Both the position numbers and the translations under genes were made by a program. Shown here one piece after another: positions 1-8,042 of a DNA stretch of 22,372 nucleotides. Source of the DNA: JBFXDI01 sp050181295. Lineage in GTDB: Bacteria; Pseudomonadota; Alphaproteobacteria; Rhizobiales; Aestuariivirgaceae. The notes beneath the pieces are model-generated. The model was given only the letters and a program-made list of their open reading frames with translations, was not told where the DNA came from and searched no databases. The stretch's first letter is position 1, and every line of letters starts with the position of its first letter. The stretch is taken from assembly GCA_050181295.1 (NCBI GenBank), contig JBFXDI010000064.1, positions 1 through 22,372 of the forward strand, given 5' to 3'.

Positions 1-960
1 GACCAGGATCGCGGCGGGGCCGAGGATCACGATGAAGATCACCGGCAGGAAGAAGAGCACCATGGGCACTGTGAGCTTGGGCGGCAGCGCGGCCGCCTTC
101 TTCTCGGCCTCCTGCATCCGCATGTCGCGGTTTTCCTGCGCCAGCACACGCAGCGCCTGCCCGAGCGGGGTGCCGTAGCGCTCCGACTGGATGAGACTCG
201 TCATTACCGACTTGACCGTCGGCAAGCCGGTGCGAAGGCCCAGATTTTCAAAGGCCTTGCGCCGGTCGCCGAGATAGGAAAGCTCGGCGGAGGTGAGCGT
301 CAGCTCTTCGGCCAGCGGCACCGACTGGGAGCCGATCTCGCGCGCCACGCGCTGGATGGCGGGCTCGATCGCCATGCCGGACTCGACGCAGATCAGCATG
401 AGGTCGAGCGCGTCGGACCAGGCGCGCCGAATCGACTGCTGGCGGCGCTGCATGATGTTCTTGAGAAAGATGTTGGGCAGATAGAAGCCGAAAACCACGC
501 CCACCATGACCGCCACTCCGCGCATGGAAGGCGCCACCCGGTCGGCGAAGACGGTCGATGTGTAGAGGAAGACCAGCGATCCGATGGCGATCGGAGCGAT
601 GACCCGCATGGCGAGATAGGTGATGAGATGGCGCTCGGTGCGAAAACCTGCCTGCCGCAGCGCCTGGCGGGAGCTCTCGGCCTCGAGCAGGTGGCGCAGG
701 TTGAGCACATCGACGATCTGCGTCATCAGGCCCTTGGGCTTGTCGCGCAGGCGGAACTCGCCGCCCTTGGCTCCCGCCGCGCTGCGCTGCTGGGCCCGCA
801 GCTTCTCGCGCTCGGTCGTCACGGACTTCATCCGCGTCTTGAGCTTGTCCGCCTGGAAGAAGGGCGCCGCGACGGTCAGGATGGTCGCGAAGACCGACAG
901 GCCCACCAGGATGGTGATGGCGTTCTGTGTCTGAAGCAGGGAGTGCAGGAGGTCGACCAT
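1..960 (-). CDS. tadC: Tad pilus inner-membrane platform protein TadC (3' end cut by window)
   Basis: Type II secretion system F-family protein, the second of the two polytopic inner-membrane platform proteins of the Tad pilus. It works with TadB and the ATPase CpaF. I translated the minus strand from the ATG at 960: the frame stays open for 320 codons to the window edge. An N-terminal membrane helix (about residues 12-32) is followed by a basic cytoplasmic stretch, two central helices near 115-165, a GspF-like core with the motif SDALDLMLICVESGM near residues 183-197, and a terminal hydrophobic segment ending PVIFIVILGPAAILV. TadC proteins are usually about 320-330 residues, so only a few codons should be missing. 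It starts 13 bp after the tadB stop, in the same operon. tadD, which usually follows, would lie outside the window. Confidence 0.93.
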   Translation of the reverse strand, partial: MVDLLHSLLQTQNAITILVGLSVFATILTVAAPFFQADKLKTRMKSVTTEREKLRAQQRSAAGAKGGEFRLRDKPKGLMTQIVDVLNLRHLLEAESSRQALRQAGFRTERHLITYLAMRVIAPIAIGSLVFLYTSTVFADRVAPSMRGVAVMVGVVFGFYLPNIFLKNIMQRRQQSIRRAWSDALDLMLICVESGMAIEPAIQRVAREIGSQSVPLAEELTLTSAELSYLGDRRKAFENLGLRTGLPTVKSVMTSLIQSERYGTPLGQALRVLAQENRDMRMQEAEKKAAALPPKLTVPMVLFFLPVIFIVILGPAAILV

Positions 961-973
961 TCGGGCGGTCCGA

Positions 974-1969
974 TCAGAAGTCGAAGTTGATCATCTTGCG
1001 CATGATGAGGCAGCCGGTGAGCATCCAGATCGCGGAGCCCGCGAGCATGATGTTGCCCACCTTTGTATCGATCAGCGGCGCGATGTAGGTCGGGTTCAGC
1101 ACGGTGAGCGCGCCCATGATGATGAAGGGCAGCGAGCCGATGATCATGGCGGAGGCCTTGGCCTCCTGCGACACCGACTTGATCTTGGCCTTCATCTTCT
1201 TGCGGTCGCGCAGCACCTTGGAGAGGTTGTTCAGCGCCTCGGCCAGGTTGCCGCCCGTCTTCTGCTGGATGGCGATGACGATGGAGAGGAAGTTGACCTC
1301 TGCCAGCGGCATGCGCTCGAACATGCGCTCGATGCCCTGGTCCATGGTGATGCCGACGCGCTGGCCTTCCACGATCTCGGAGAATTCGGGGCCGACCGGC
1401 GCCTTGAACTCGGCCGCGATCACCTTCAGCGCATCGTTGACAGGAAGGCCCGCCTTGAGGCCGCGCACGATGACGTCGATGGCATCGGCGAAGTCGTTCA
1501 GGAAGACGTTCTGGCGGCGCTTGCGCGCGATGCCCAGGAACCAGCGCGGCAGGCCTAGCGCGCCGACCAGCCCGGCGCCCAAGGCGACGAACCAGGGAAC
1601 GCCCGCGATCACCACGGCGAAGGCGAGCACCAGACCGACGCCAATCGAGATCAGCCAGAAGTTCCGCACGCTCAGATCGAGGCCCGACTGCATGATGAGC
1701 GCCTTCAGCGTCAGACGCTTCTTGCGCTGCCGCTCGCGCTCCTCGAACTGCTTCAGCGAATCCTGGATCTGCTTGCGGCGGTTGTCCTTCGATTCCTCGA
1801 AGAGCCTGGCGCGGATGCCGGACTTGGCGACGGGCTTGCCGGTGACCTCGACGACGCGCTTGGCGACCGCGGTCTCGCCGCTGAACCAAGGATAGAGGAT
1901 CGCCAGCGCGGCGCCGCCAACGCTCAGCGCCACCATGGCCATGAAGGCCAGCTGTATCATGCCGTCCAT
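974..1969 (-). CDS. tadB: Tad pilus inner-membrane platform protein TadB
   Basis: GspF-family platform protein of 331 residues, paralogous to the downstream tadC product and predicted to form the inner-membrane base on which CpaF acts. An N-terminal helix (about residues 5-26) precedes a charged cytoplasmic linker (about 30-90) rich in Arg and Lys. Two helices follow near 100-145, then the F-domain core (DFADAIDVIVRGLKAGLPV near 157-175; GGNLAEALNNLSKVL near 238-252) and two C-terminal helices. The frame is open further upstream, but the ATG at 1969 is preferred: it has AAGGGTGG upstream and the protein then begins at the membrane helix, whereas the extension is low-complexity Arg/Ala/Ser and overlaps the cpaF end. 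It lies 34 bp after cpaF. Confidence 0.94.
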   Translation of the reverse strand: MDGMIQLAFMAMVALSVGGAALAILYPWFSGETAVAKRVVEVTGKPVAKSGIRARLFEESKDNRRKQIQDSLKQFEERERQRKKRLTLKALIMQSGLDLSVRNFWLISIGVGLVLAFAVVIAGVPWFVALGAGLVGALGLPRWFLGIARKRRQNVFLNDFADAIDVIVRGLKAGLPVNDALKVIAAEFKAPVGPEFSEIVEGQRVGITMDQGIERMFERMPLAEVNFLSIVIAIQQKTGGNLAEALNNLSKVLRDRKKMKAKIKSVSQEAKASAMIIGSLPFIIMGALTVLNPTYIAPLIDTKVGNIMLAGSAIWMLTGCLIMRKMINFDF

Positions 1970-2003
1970 TACGCCACCCTTTTCCCGTCCGGCGGCCGCC
2001 GGC

Positions 2004-3500
2004 TCAGATGTTCTGGCCTTCCGCCCGGCGCTCCGCCGCCTCGAGCGCCTCGGAGAGGCGGCCGTCCTCGCCGAAATAGCGTGCACGGTCCCAGAAATGC
2101 GGTCTCGCGATGCCGGTCGAGCGATGCTGGCCGATGATGCGGCCGTTCGCGTCCTCGCCCATGACGTCGTAGACGAAGAGATCCTGGGTGATGATCACGT
2201 CGCCTTCCATGCCCACCACCTCGGTGACATGGGTGATGCGGCGCGAGCCGTCACGAAGGCGGGCAGCCTGGACGATGACGTCGATCGAGCCGACGATCAT
2301 CTCCTTGATCGTCTTGGACGGCAGCGCGAAGCCGCCCATGGTGATCATCGATTCCAGACGCGACATGGCCTCGCGCGGGCTGTTGGAGTGGAGCGTGCCC
2401 ATCGAGCCGTCATGGCCGGTGTTCATGGCCTGCAGCAGGTCGAAGGCCTCGGGTCCGCGGACCTCGCCCACGATGATGCGCTCGGGACGCATACGCAGGC
2501 AGTTCTTCACGAGATCGCGCATGGTGATCTCGCCCTCGCCCTCGAGATTGGGCGGGCGGGTCTCGAGACGCACCACATGCGGCTGCTGCAGCTGCAGCTC
2601 GGCCGCGTCCTCGCAGGTGATGACCCGCTCGTCGTGATCGATGAAGCCGGTGAGGCAGTTGAGCAGCGTCGTCTTGCCGGAGCCGGTGCCGCCGGAGATG
2701 AGGATGTTGCAGCGCACGCGTCCGATGATGCCGAGGATGGTGGCTCCCTCGGGCGTGACCGACCCGAACTTGACGAGGTTCGCCATCTTCAGGCGATCCT
2801 TCTTGAACTTTCTGATCGTGAGCGCCGGACCGTCGATGGCCAGCGGCGGCACGATGACGTTCACGCGCGAGCCGTCGGGAAGGCGCGCGTCGCAGATCGG
2901 GCTCGCCTCGTCGACGCGGCGACCGACCTGGCTCACGATGCGCTGGCAGATGTTGAGCAGCTGGGCGTTGTCGCGGAACCGGATGTTCGCCCGGTCCATC
3001 TTGCCTTCGACCTCGATGAAGCAGGTGCCGGCGCCGTTGACCATGATGTCGGCGATGTCGTCGCGCGCCAGCAGCGGCTCGAGCGGGCCGTAGCCCAGAA
3101 CGTCGTTGCAGATGTCCTCGAGCAGCTCCTCCTGCTCGGCGATCGACATCGCGACGTCCTTGAGCGCGATGATCTCATTGACGATGTCGCGGATCTCGTC
3201 GCGGGCGCTGTCGCGGTCCAGCTGGCCGAGCTGGGTGAGGTCGATGGCATCGATGAGCGCGTTGAAGATCGTGCTCTTGATGTCGTAGTAGCTCTCCGAC
3301 TTGTGCGCCGCCGACCCGGAGGCGAGCGGCGTCGGCGCCGGCGGCTGAACGGCCACGGGCGTCGGAGGCGTCACGCCAAGATCGGGAATGCTCGCCGGTT
3401 GCTGCTGCAGCGCGGCCGGGTGAAGGGCTCCGGGCCCCGCCGGCGGCATCAACCGCTGCGGAGCTTGCGGAGCAGACGCGTCGCCGCGCTTGCCGAACAT
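2004..3500 (-). CDS. cpaF: Tad pilus assembly ATPase CpaF/TadA
   Basis: Hexameric secretion-type ATPase that powers Flp pilus extension (and in some species retraction) from the cytoplasmic face. The protein is 498 residues. A Pro/Ala/Gln-rich disordered N-terminus (about 10-65) leads into the all-alpha N-domain and then the VirB11/PilT-like ATPase core. Walker A is GGTGSGKTT near residue 270, an acidic box follows (ITCEDAAELQLQ), Walker B is RIIVGEVRG near 341-349, and the His box contains GSMGTLHSNSPREA. All catalytic motifs are intact. The cpaE stop and this ATG overlap as TGATG, implying translational coupling. AGGA sits 7 nt before the ATG. A GTG one codon upstream (3503) is an alternative with poorer spacing. 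Confidence 0.96.
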   Translation of the reverse strand: MFGKRGDASAPQAPQRLMPPAGPGALHPAALQQQPASIPDLGVTPPTPVAVQPPAPTPLASGSAAHKSESYYDIKSTIFNALIDAIDLTQLGQLDRDSARDEIRDIVNEIIALKDVAMSIAEQEELLEDICNDVLGYGPLEPLLARDDIADIMVNGAGTCFIEVEGKMDRANIRFRDNAQLLNICQRIVSQVGRRVDEASPICDARLPDGSRVNVIVPPLAIDGPALTIRKFKKDRLKMANLVKFGSVTPEGATILGIIGRVRCNILISGGTGSGKTTLLNCLTGFIDHDERVITCEDAAELQLQQPHVVRLETRPPNLEGEGEITMRDLVKNCLRMRPERIIVGEVRGPEAFDLLQAMNTGHDGSMGTLHSNSPREAMSRLESMITMGGFALPSKTIKEMIVGSIDVIVQAARLRDGSRRITHVTEVVGMEGDVIITQDLFVYDVMGEDANGRIIGQHRSTGIARPHFWDRARYFGEDGRLSEALEAAERRAEGQNI

Positions 3501-4759
3501 CACTTCTTCCTCAACTTCTTCATCAGGGGCGCGAAGGGAAACTTCGAGGTTTTGGCGGGCGGCTCGCGGCCCACCAGCAGCTGGGCGAGCTTGCCGAAGG
3601 CTTCCGCGGCCTTGGACTTCGACGCGATCTCGACGAGCATCTGCCCGTTGCTGGCGGCGGTGCCGAAGGACTGCGCGTCATAGGGAATGACAAGGGCCGG
3701 CTCGAGCCCCACGGCCTTTGAGAACTCGGCCAGGGGAATCTCGGGCCGCTTCACCACGCCCATCTGGTTGAGGACGAGGCGCGGCGGACGATCATTGGGG
3801 CGGGCGGTCTTGAGCAGGTCGATGAAGTTCTTCGCGTTGCGCAGGCTCGCTATTTCCGGCGTCGCCGTGATCACCACCTCGTCGGCCTGCACAAGCACGT
3901 GCCTCGTCCAGGGCGCCCAGACGTTCGGCACATCGACAACGACCATGGGCACGTTGCCGCGCACGACGCGCAGAACCGTCTCCAGCGCCTGGGCCTCGAT
4001 CGAGACTTCCCGGTCGAAGGAGCCGGGAGCCGCGAGCAGGCTCAGGCGATCACCGCACTTGGTGAGCAGGCGGTCGATCAGCACCTGGTCCACGCGCTCA
4101 GGCGCGCTCAGCGCGTCGACGATGCCTTGGGCGGAATCGAGATTGAAGTTGAGGCCGGCAGTGCCGAACGCGAGATCGAGATCGGTGATCACGGTGTCGA
4201 TCGCGTGCTGGCGCGAGATGAGCCAGGCGACGTTGTGGGCGATGGTGCTGGAGCCCACGCCCCCCTTCACGCCGACGAAGGCGGCCACGCGCCCGACGGG
4301 ATTGGCGCTCGAGTCATGAAACAGATTGCCGATCGCCTCGATCACCTGAAGCTGGTGCAAGGGAGCGACCAGGTACTCGCTGATGCCCGCCCGGATAAGC
4401 TCGCGATAGAGGATGACGTCGTTGACGTGCCCGATCACGATCACCTTCGTGGCGGGGTCGCAGACCGCCGCAAGCTGCTCGAGCTCGGCGATGATGCCCT
4501 GCCGGGGCTGGGTCGATTCGACGAGGAGCACGTTCGGCGTGCTGCCGCTGCCGAGCACCTGCGCGGCGGCATCGATGCCTCCGAGCTGGATGTCCATGTG
4601 CGCCTTGGCCATGCGGCGGTCGGCGGCCACGGCCTGCATGATGCGGGCCGTGTTCTGGTCGTCGCAAAAGGCCTGCACGTTGACATGCGGGATCATCGCA
4701 ACGACGCTGTCGGGAATGCCGGCGGCGGCGTGCTGCTGCATGGCGGTTGAGCTGGTCAT
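3500..4759 (-). CDS. cpaE: Tad pilus localisation ATPase CpaE/TadZ
   Basis: ParA/MinD-superfamily protein that positions the Tad machine, at the cell pole in Caulobacter. An atypical receiver-like N-domain occupies roughly residues 25-150 (strands NVLLVES and VIVIGHVNDVILYRELIRAGISEYL). The ATPase domain begins with the deviant Walker A motif KGGVGSST, followed by TDLDLAFGTAGLNF, which replaces the usual switch I/Walker B pattern. I take the ATG at 4759 (419 residues), since ACAGGG lies 5 nt before it. An in-frame ATG at 4774 adds five residues but has no visible ribosome binding site and begins only 6 bp after the cpaD stop. The gene ends at 3500 and overlaps cpaF, so it is an operon member. 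Confidence 0.94.
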   Translation of the reverse strand: MTSSTAMQQHAAAGIPDSVVAMIPHVNVQAFCDDQNTARIMQAVAADRRMAKAHMDIQLGGIDAAAQVLGSGSTPNVLLVESTQPRQGIIAELEQLAAVCDPATKVIVIGHVNDVILYRELIRAGISEYLVAPLHQLQVIEAIGNLFHDSSANPVGRVAAFVGVKGGVGSSTIAHNVAWLISRQHAIDTVITDLDLAFGTAGLNFNLDSAQGIVDALSAPERVDQVLIDRLLTKCGDRLSLLAAPGSFDREVSIEAQALETVLRVVRGNVPMVVVDVPNVWAPWTRHVLVQADEVVITATPEIASLRNAKNFIDLLKTARPNDRPPRLVLNQMGVVKRPEIPLAEFSKAVGLEPALVIPYDAQSFGTAASNGQMLVEIASKSKAAEAFGKLAQLLVGREPPAKTSKFPFAPLMKKLRKK

Positions 4760-4780
4760 GACTGCCCTGTCCATTCTTGG

Positions 4781-5479
4781 CTACTGCTGGCCGACCTGGC
4801 TGACCGTCGCCGTCTGCTTGTCGTCGATGGGCGTCGCAGTGGCTTTCGGCACGCGATAGTCGGTGATGACCTGCTGGCGACGCATGGCATCGGGCGGGGT
4901 CTGGGCGCGCGGCGTGACGATGTCCTCGGGATTGGCGACGAGCGCGGCGATGTTGTGCTGCTGGGCGCAGCCGAAGTTCGGGTAGGGCTCGTTCAGCCCG
5001 GTGGTGCTGAGCGATTCCGACCAGTCGCCGCACTCCGCGACGGAGGCGAAGGTGCGGCTGTAGGCGACCACGACCGGATCATGGCGTCCGCCGCGATAGG
5101 TCACATAGCGCACCGAGGGCCCGCCGATGCCGCGCCGGGCAAGCGCCTGGCCCGCCTTCGAGGCGATGATCTCGGCATTGCGGCTGCCACCCGGACGGCT
5201 GATGATGATGGCGCCGGTGGCGGCGCCCCGCGCCTCGTCGGAGAAGCGCAGGAGCGCGTTCTCCTGAGCCCGGCTGAGATGCGGCGCGCCGGTCGAGAGG
5301 CGCAGCTTCATGGTTCCGCGCGATACCTCGATCGGATGCCGCTCGTAGTGCAGCGGCTCGACATAGGCGTCCTCGCGGCCGGTCCAATCGTGGTTGGCGC
5401 TGCAGCCCGAGAGGACAAGCGCCGCTGCGATGGGCAGGAAACCCTTGAGCACGGCGGTCGGATGGATGGTCTTGGACAT
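4781..5479 (-). CDS. cpaD: Tad pilus assembly lipoprotein CpaD
   Basis: CpaD-family lipoprotein of 232 residues, thought to assist assembly or stability of the CpaC secretin at the outer membrane. The N-terminus is a lipoprotein signal: basic start, hydrophobic FLPIAAALVL, lipobox LSGC with the acylated Cys at residue 26. The mature part contains ALARRGI and the family's conserved C-terminal signature FGCAQQHNIAALVANPEDIVTPR. The ATG at 5479 is chosen because GGAG lies 8 nt upstream and the signal peptide starts there. A 17-codon upstream extension is hydrophilic and would bury the signal. The gene is 22 bp downstream of cpaC and 21 bp upstream of the preferred cpaE start. The function of CpaD proteins is known mainly from genetics. 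Confidence 0.93.
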   Translation of the reverse strand: MSKTIHPTAVLKGFLPIAAALVLSGCSANHDWTGREDAYVEPLHYERHPIEVSRGTMKLRLSTGAPHLSRAQENALLRFSDEARGAATGAIIISRPGGSRNAEIIASKAGQALARRGIGGPSVRYVTYRGGRHDPVVVAYSRTFASVAECGDWSESLSTTGLNEPYPNFGCAQQHNIAALVANPEDIVTPRAQTPPDAMRRQQVITDYRVPKATATPIDDKQTATVSQVGQQ

Positions 5480-5501
5480 GGTTCTCACTCCGTGCTCACG
5501 A

Positions 5502-6920
5502 TTACTCGACGATGTAGCCGACATTGCCATGATAGGCCCCCTTCGGCTGGTCGCCGGCCACCCCGTAGATCCTGTGGAGGCGGCCGAAGAGAATGGTCTG
5601 ACGGTCGGTGGCGAACTCGAGCCGGTCGATCGGCGTGGCCAGCTGCTTCTCGTTCACCGGGTTGACGACATAGGGCGTCACGATGACCACGAGCTCGGTG
5701 CGGCTGGACTGGAAGTCGCGGCTCCGGAACAGCGCGCCGAGGACGGGCACGTCCTTGAGGCCCGGCACGCCGTTGATGGCCTGCTTGGTCTGCTCCTGGA
5801 TGAGGCCGGCCATGACCATGGAGCCCCCACTCGGCAGCTCGAGCGTCGTCTCGGCGCGGCGGACCTTGAGGCCCGGGATGGCGATCTGGGAGACCGAGAT
5901 GGCGTTTTCCGGCGACAGCTCGCTCACCTCGGTCGAGACGCGCAGCGAGATGCGGCCTTCCGACAGCACCACCGGCGTGAAGTTGAGGCCGACGCCGAAG
6001 GGCTTGAACTCGATGGTGATCGTGTCGTTGTCCTGGCCAACCGGCACCGGGAACTCGCCGCCCGCAAGGAACTTGGCCGATTCGCCCGAAATCGCGGTCA
6101 GCGTCGGTTCGGCGAGCGTCCGCAGCAGGCCGTCGCGCTCCATCACCCGGAGCACGCCGTCGATGGTCGTGTTGCCCTTCTGGAAGATGGGATTGACGAC
6201 CGCGCCGCTGCCGCCGCTGATGATGCCGCTGCCAAGGCTGAAGGGATTGGACGTCGCGGCGCCGACGAGCAGATTGCCGGCCTTGAAGGCGATCTCGTCC
6301 CAGTCGACGCCCAGGGCCTTCAGCACCTCGCGCTGCATCTCGGCCACGCGCACCCGAATCATCACCTGCTCCTTGCCGGTGATGGCGACGGTGCTCAGGA
6401 CCTTCTTGTCGTCGCCGCCAGCGAACTTCACGGCGAGGTCGAAGGCGGTCTTGGCCTCGGCAGCGTTGGCGGCCTGTCCGCCGAGCACGATGTTGTCGCC
6501 CACCGTGTCCACGGTGACGCGGGTGCCGGGCATGGTGCGCTCGAGGAGCTTGCGCAGAACTTTCATGTCCTGCGAGACCTCGACGTCGAGATTGAGGATC
6601 TGGCGGCCAGCCTCGTCGAAGAAGAAGATGTTGGTCTGGCCAGGACCCTTGGCGAAGAGATAGGCGACGTTCTGGGTACGCACCACCGCCTCGACCACGG
6701 CCGGGTTGCCGACCAGCACATCGCGCGCCGCGCCCGGCAGGCGGATCACCATCGACTTGCCGAGGCCCAGGCGGACGAAACGGCCGCTGTCGAGATCATA
6801 GTGGTCGGCGGAGGCATCCGTCGCCCGGAGGGGAGTTGCGGGCGCGGCGGCCAACAGCACGCCCAGGGCTATTGCCGCCGCCGCAGCGGCGCGGCCGAGG
6901 AAGGTCTTGGCGCGGGACAT
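5502..6920 (-). CDS. cpaC: Tad pilus outer-membrane secretin CpaC/RcpA
   Basis: Secretin that forms the outer-membrane channel for the Flp pilus; 472 residues. It has an Ala-rich signal peptide (about residues 1-33). A periplasmic pilus-assembly N-domain follows (about 40-115, with VLVGNPAVVEAVV and GQTNIFFFD), then a BON-like region (about 118-185), then the secretin beta-domain (about 255-420) with EPTLTAISGESAKFLAGGEF, VPVG and VPVLGALFRSRDF. The ATG at 6920 has AGGTGA upstream and a correct signal peptide. Further upstream starts at 6956 and 7091 are in frame, but 7091 would overlap cpaB. The short tail after residue 420 ends GNVGYIVE. The gene lies 40 bp after cpaB. Confidence 0.96.
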   Translation of the reverse strand: MSRAKTFLGRAAAAAAIALGVLLAAAPATPLRATDASADHYDLDSGRFVRLGLGKSMVIRLPGAARDVLVGNPAVVEAVVRTQNVAYLFAKGPGQTNIFFFDEAGRQILNLDVEVSQDMKVLRKLLERTMPGTRVTVDTVGDNIVLGGQAANAAEAKTAFDLAVKFAGGDDKKVLSTVAITGKEQVMIRVRVAEMQREVLKALGVDWDEIAFKAGNLLVGAATSNPFSLGSGIISGGSGAVVNPIFQKGNTTIDGVLRVMERDGLLRTLAEPTLTAISGESAKFLAGGEFPVPVGQDNDTITIEFKPFGVGLNFTPVVLSEGRISLRVSTEVSELSPENAISVSQIAIPGLKVRRAETTLELPSGGSMVMAGLIQEQTKQAINGVPGLKDVPVLGALFRSRDFQSSRTELVVIVTPYVVNPVNEKQLATPIDRLEFATDRQTILFGRLHRIYGVAGDQPKGAYHGNVGYIVE

Positions 6921-6960
6921 GGAATCACCTGAGAGGGGCTTGCGGGAGGGGTTCATAGGC

Positions 6961-7779
6961 CTACTGGACCCTGGCGGAGCTCGGGATGCCGAAGCGGTAG
7001 ACGGTGATCTCGCCCGACCGCTCGCCCTTGGCGAAGCGGTCGGCGAGGCGCGGGCCATCGTCGCCGAGCGCGCTGTCGCCGCGGTCGGCAAGGCTGCGCA
7101 GCAGCAGATTGAGCTGGCCGTTGGACTCAGCCATGGTCAGCACCTCGGCCTGGCGTGGATCGAGCTCCAGCGTCGCCGTCTCGCCCACCACCGTCTGCTC
7201 GCCCTTCTCGTTGGTCTGGAAGGTCTGGTCGATCGCCATCACGCGGACATTGGTGAGGACCGGCTCGCTGACATTGCGGGAGCTGCCCGAGCCCTCGGAG
7301 CCCGACTTGGTGGTCACCAGCACGTCGACGCGGTCGTTGGGCAGGATGAAGCCGCTGGCGGCCGTGTCGGCCTTGATCTTGACCGAGACGGCCCGCATGC
7401 CCTTGCCGATAAGGGCCGCCATGAAGCCGGCGGTGTTCGGCATGATGATCTTGCGGTCGCTCAAGGGATCGCCCTCGAAGAGGTTGACGCGAGCGCGCCC
7501 GTTCTCGAGGTCCTCGAGCGCCGTCGGCCGGTCGGCGCGGATGATCATGTAGGGCTTGACGTTGGACTTGGGCCAGTTCTGCCAGGCGAGATTGCCGGAA
7601 TTGAGCTTCTCGCCCATCTTCACGTCCTGGGAGACGGCGAGAATCTCGCTCTGCTCGACCTTGTTGATCTCCACGACCTGCTTGTCGGGCTTCCTGTTCA
7701 GGACCCCTTTGGCCAGGACCGCGGCCACCACGGCGGCGCCAATCGCCAGTCCCAGCACAGCTATTCGGGTCTTGCTCAT
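6961..7779 (-). CDS. cpaB: Tad pilus assembly protein CpaB/RcpC (SAF domain)
   Basis: CpaB/RcpC family protein of 272 residues that works in the periplasm with the secretin. It has an uncleaved-looking N-terminal hydrophobic helix (IAVLGLAIGAAVVAAVLA, about residues 6-23). A SAF domain follows (about 46-110, ILAVSQDVKMGEKLNSGNL), then the RcpC domain (about 115-235) with MRAVSVKI, FILPNDRVDVLVT and ATLELDPRQAEVLTMAES. The ATG at 7779 has AGGAAAG about 10 nt upstream, and the helix begins directly after it. The 21-codon extension to 7842 is rejected because it lacks a ribosome binding site. This is the first gene of the cpaBCDEF-tadBC run, facing a 263-bp divergent intergenic region. Confidence 0.94.
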   Translation of the reverse strand: MSKTRIAVLGLAIGAAVVAAVLAKGVLNRKPDKQVVEINKVEQSEILAVSQDVKMGEKLNSGNLAWQNWPKSNVKPYMIIRADRPTALEDLENGRARVNLFEGDPLSDRKIIMPNTAGFMAALIGKGMRAVSVKIKADTAASGFILPNDRVDVLVTTKSGSEGSGSSRNVSEPVLTNVRVMAIDQTFQTNEKGEQTVVGETATLELDPRQAEVLTMAESNGQLNLLLRSLADRGDSALGDDGPRLADRFAKGERSGEITVYRFGIPSSARVQ

Positions 7780-7848
7780 TATGGTTCTTTCCTGGTGTGC
7801 GGTGCCCGAACCCCCCGGGCCAATCGCCGTCACCTTCGCCAATAATGG

Positions 7849-7863
7849 TCAAATTAGGGTTAA
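7849..7863 (-). promoter_or_regulatory. CtrA-box-like sequence upstream of cpaB
   Basis: On the minus strand this reads TTAACCCTAATTTGA, that is TTAA, 7 nt, TTGA: one mismatch to the alphaproteobacterial CtrA consensus TTAA-N7-TTAA. It lies about 70 bp before the cpaB ATG, in the only large gap upstream of the cpaBCDEF-tadBC run. Caulobacter pilus genes are known CtrA targets. One such near-match is expected by chance somewhere in a window of this size, so this is a candidate only. Confidence 0.35.
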
Positions 7864-8042
7864 TCCGGCGTGCGGACTTGAACTGAGATTGCATTTTTGG
7901 GGAGAGGCCGGGATCGTGCCCCATCTGTCCAAGCCGGGGCTTCAGCGCCACTGAGGCGGGAATGTCTTCAATCGAGAAGAGGTCCGCAACCGCCCGTTAA
8001 GCCCCCCACATATAGAAGAGGCCGGAGCAGGAGCGGCAGGGG

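Noticed and set aside
1935..3683. 582-codon plus-strand frame opposite cpaF
   Set aside because: Antisense shadow of a gene with intact ATPase motifs; composition is low-complexity and no motif is visible.
5394..6932. 512-codon plus-strand frame opposite cpaC
   Set aside because: Antisense shadow of the secretin; composition follows GC3 bias.
7991..8002. Sequence CGCCCGTTAAGC repeated at 9815-9826
   Set aside because: A 12-bp exact match is expected several times by chance in a window of this length, and the two contexts are not comparable.
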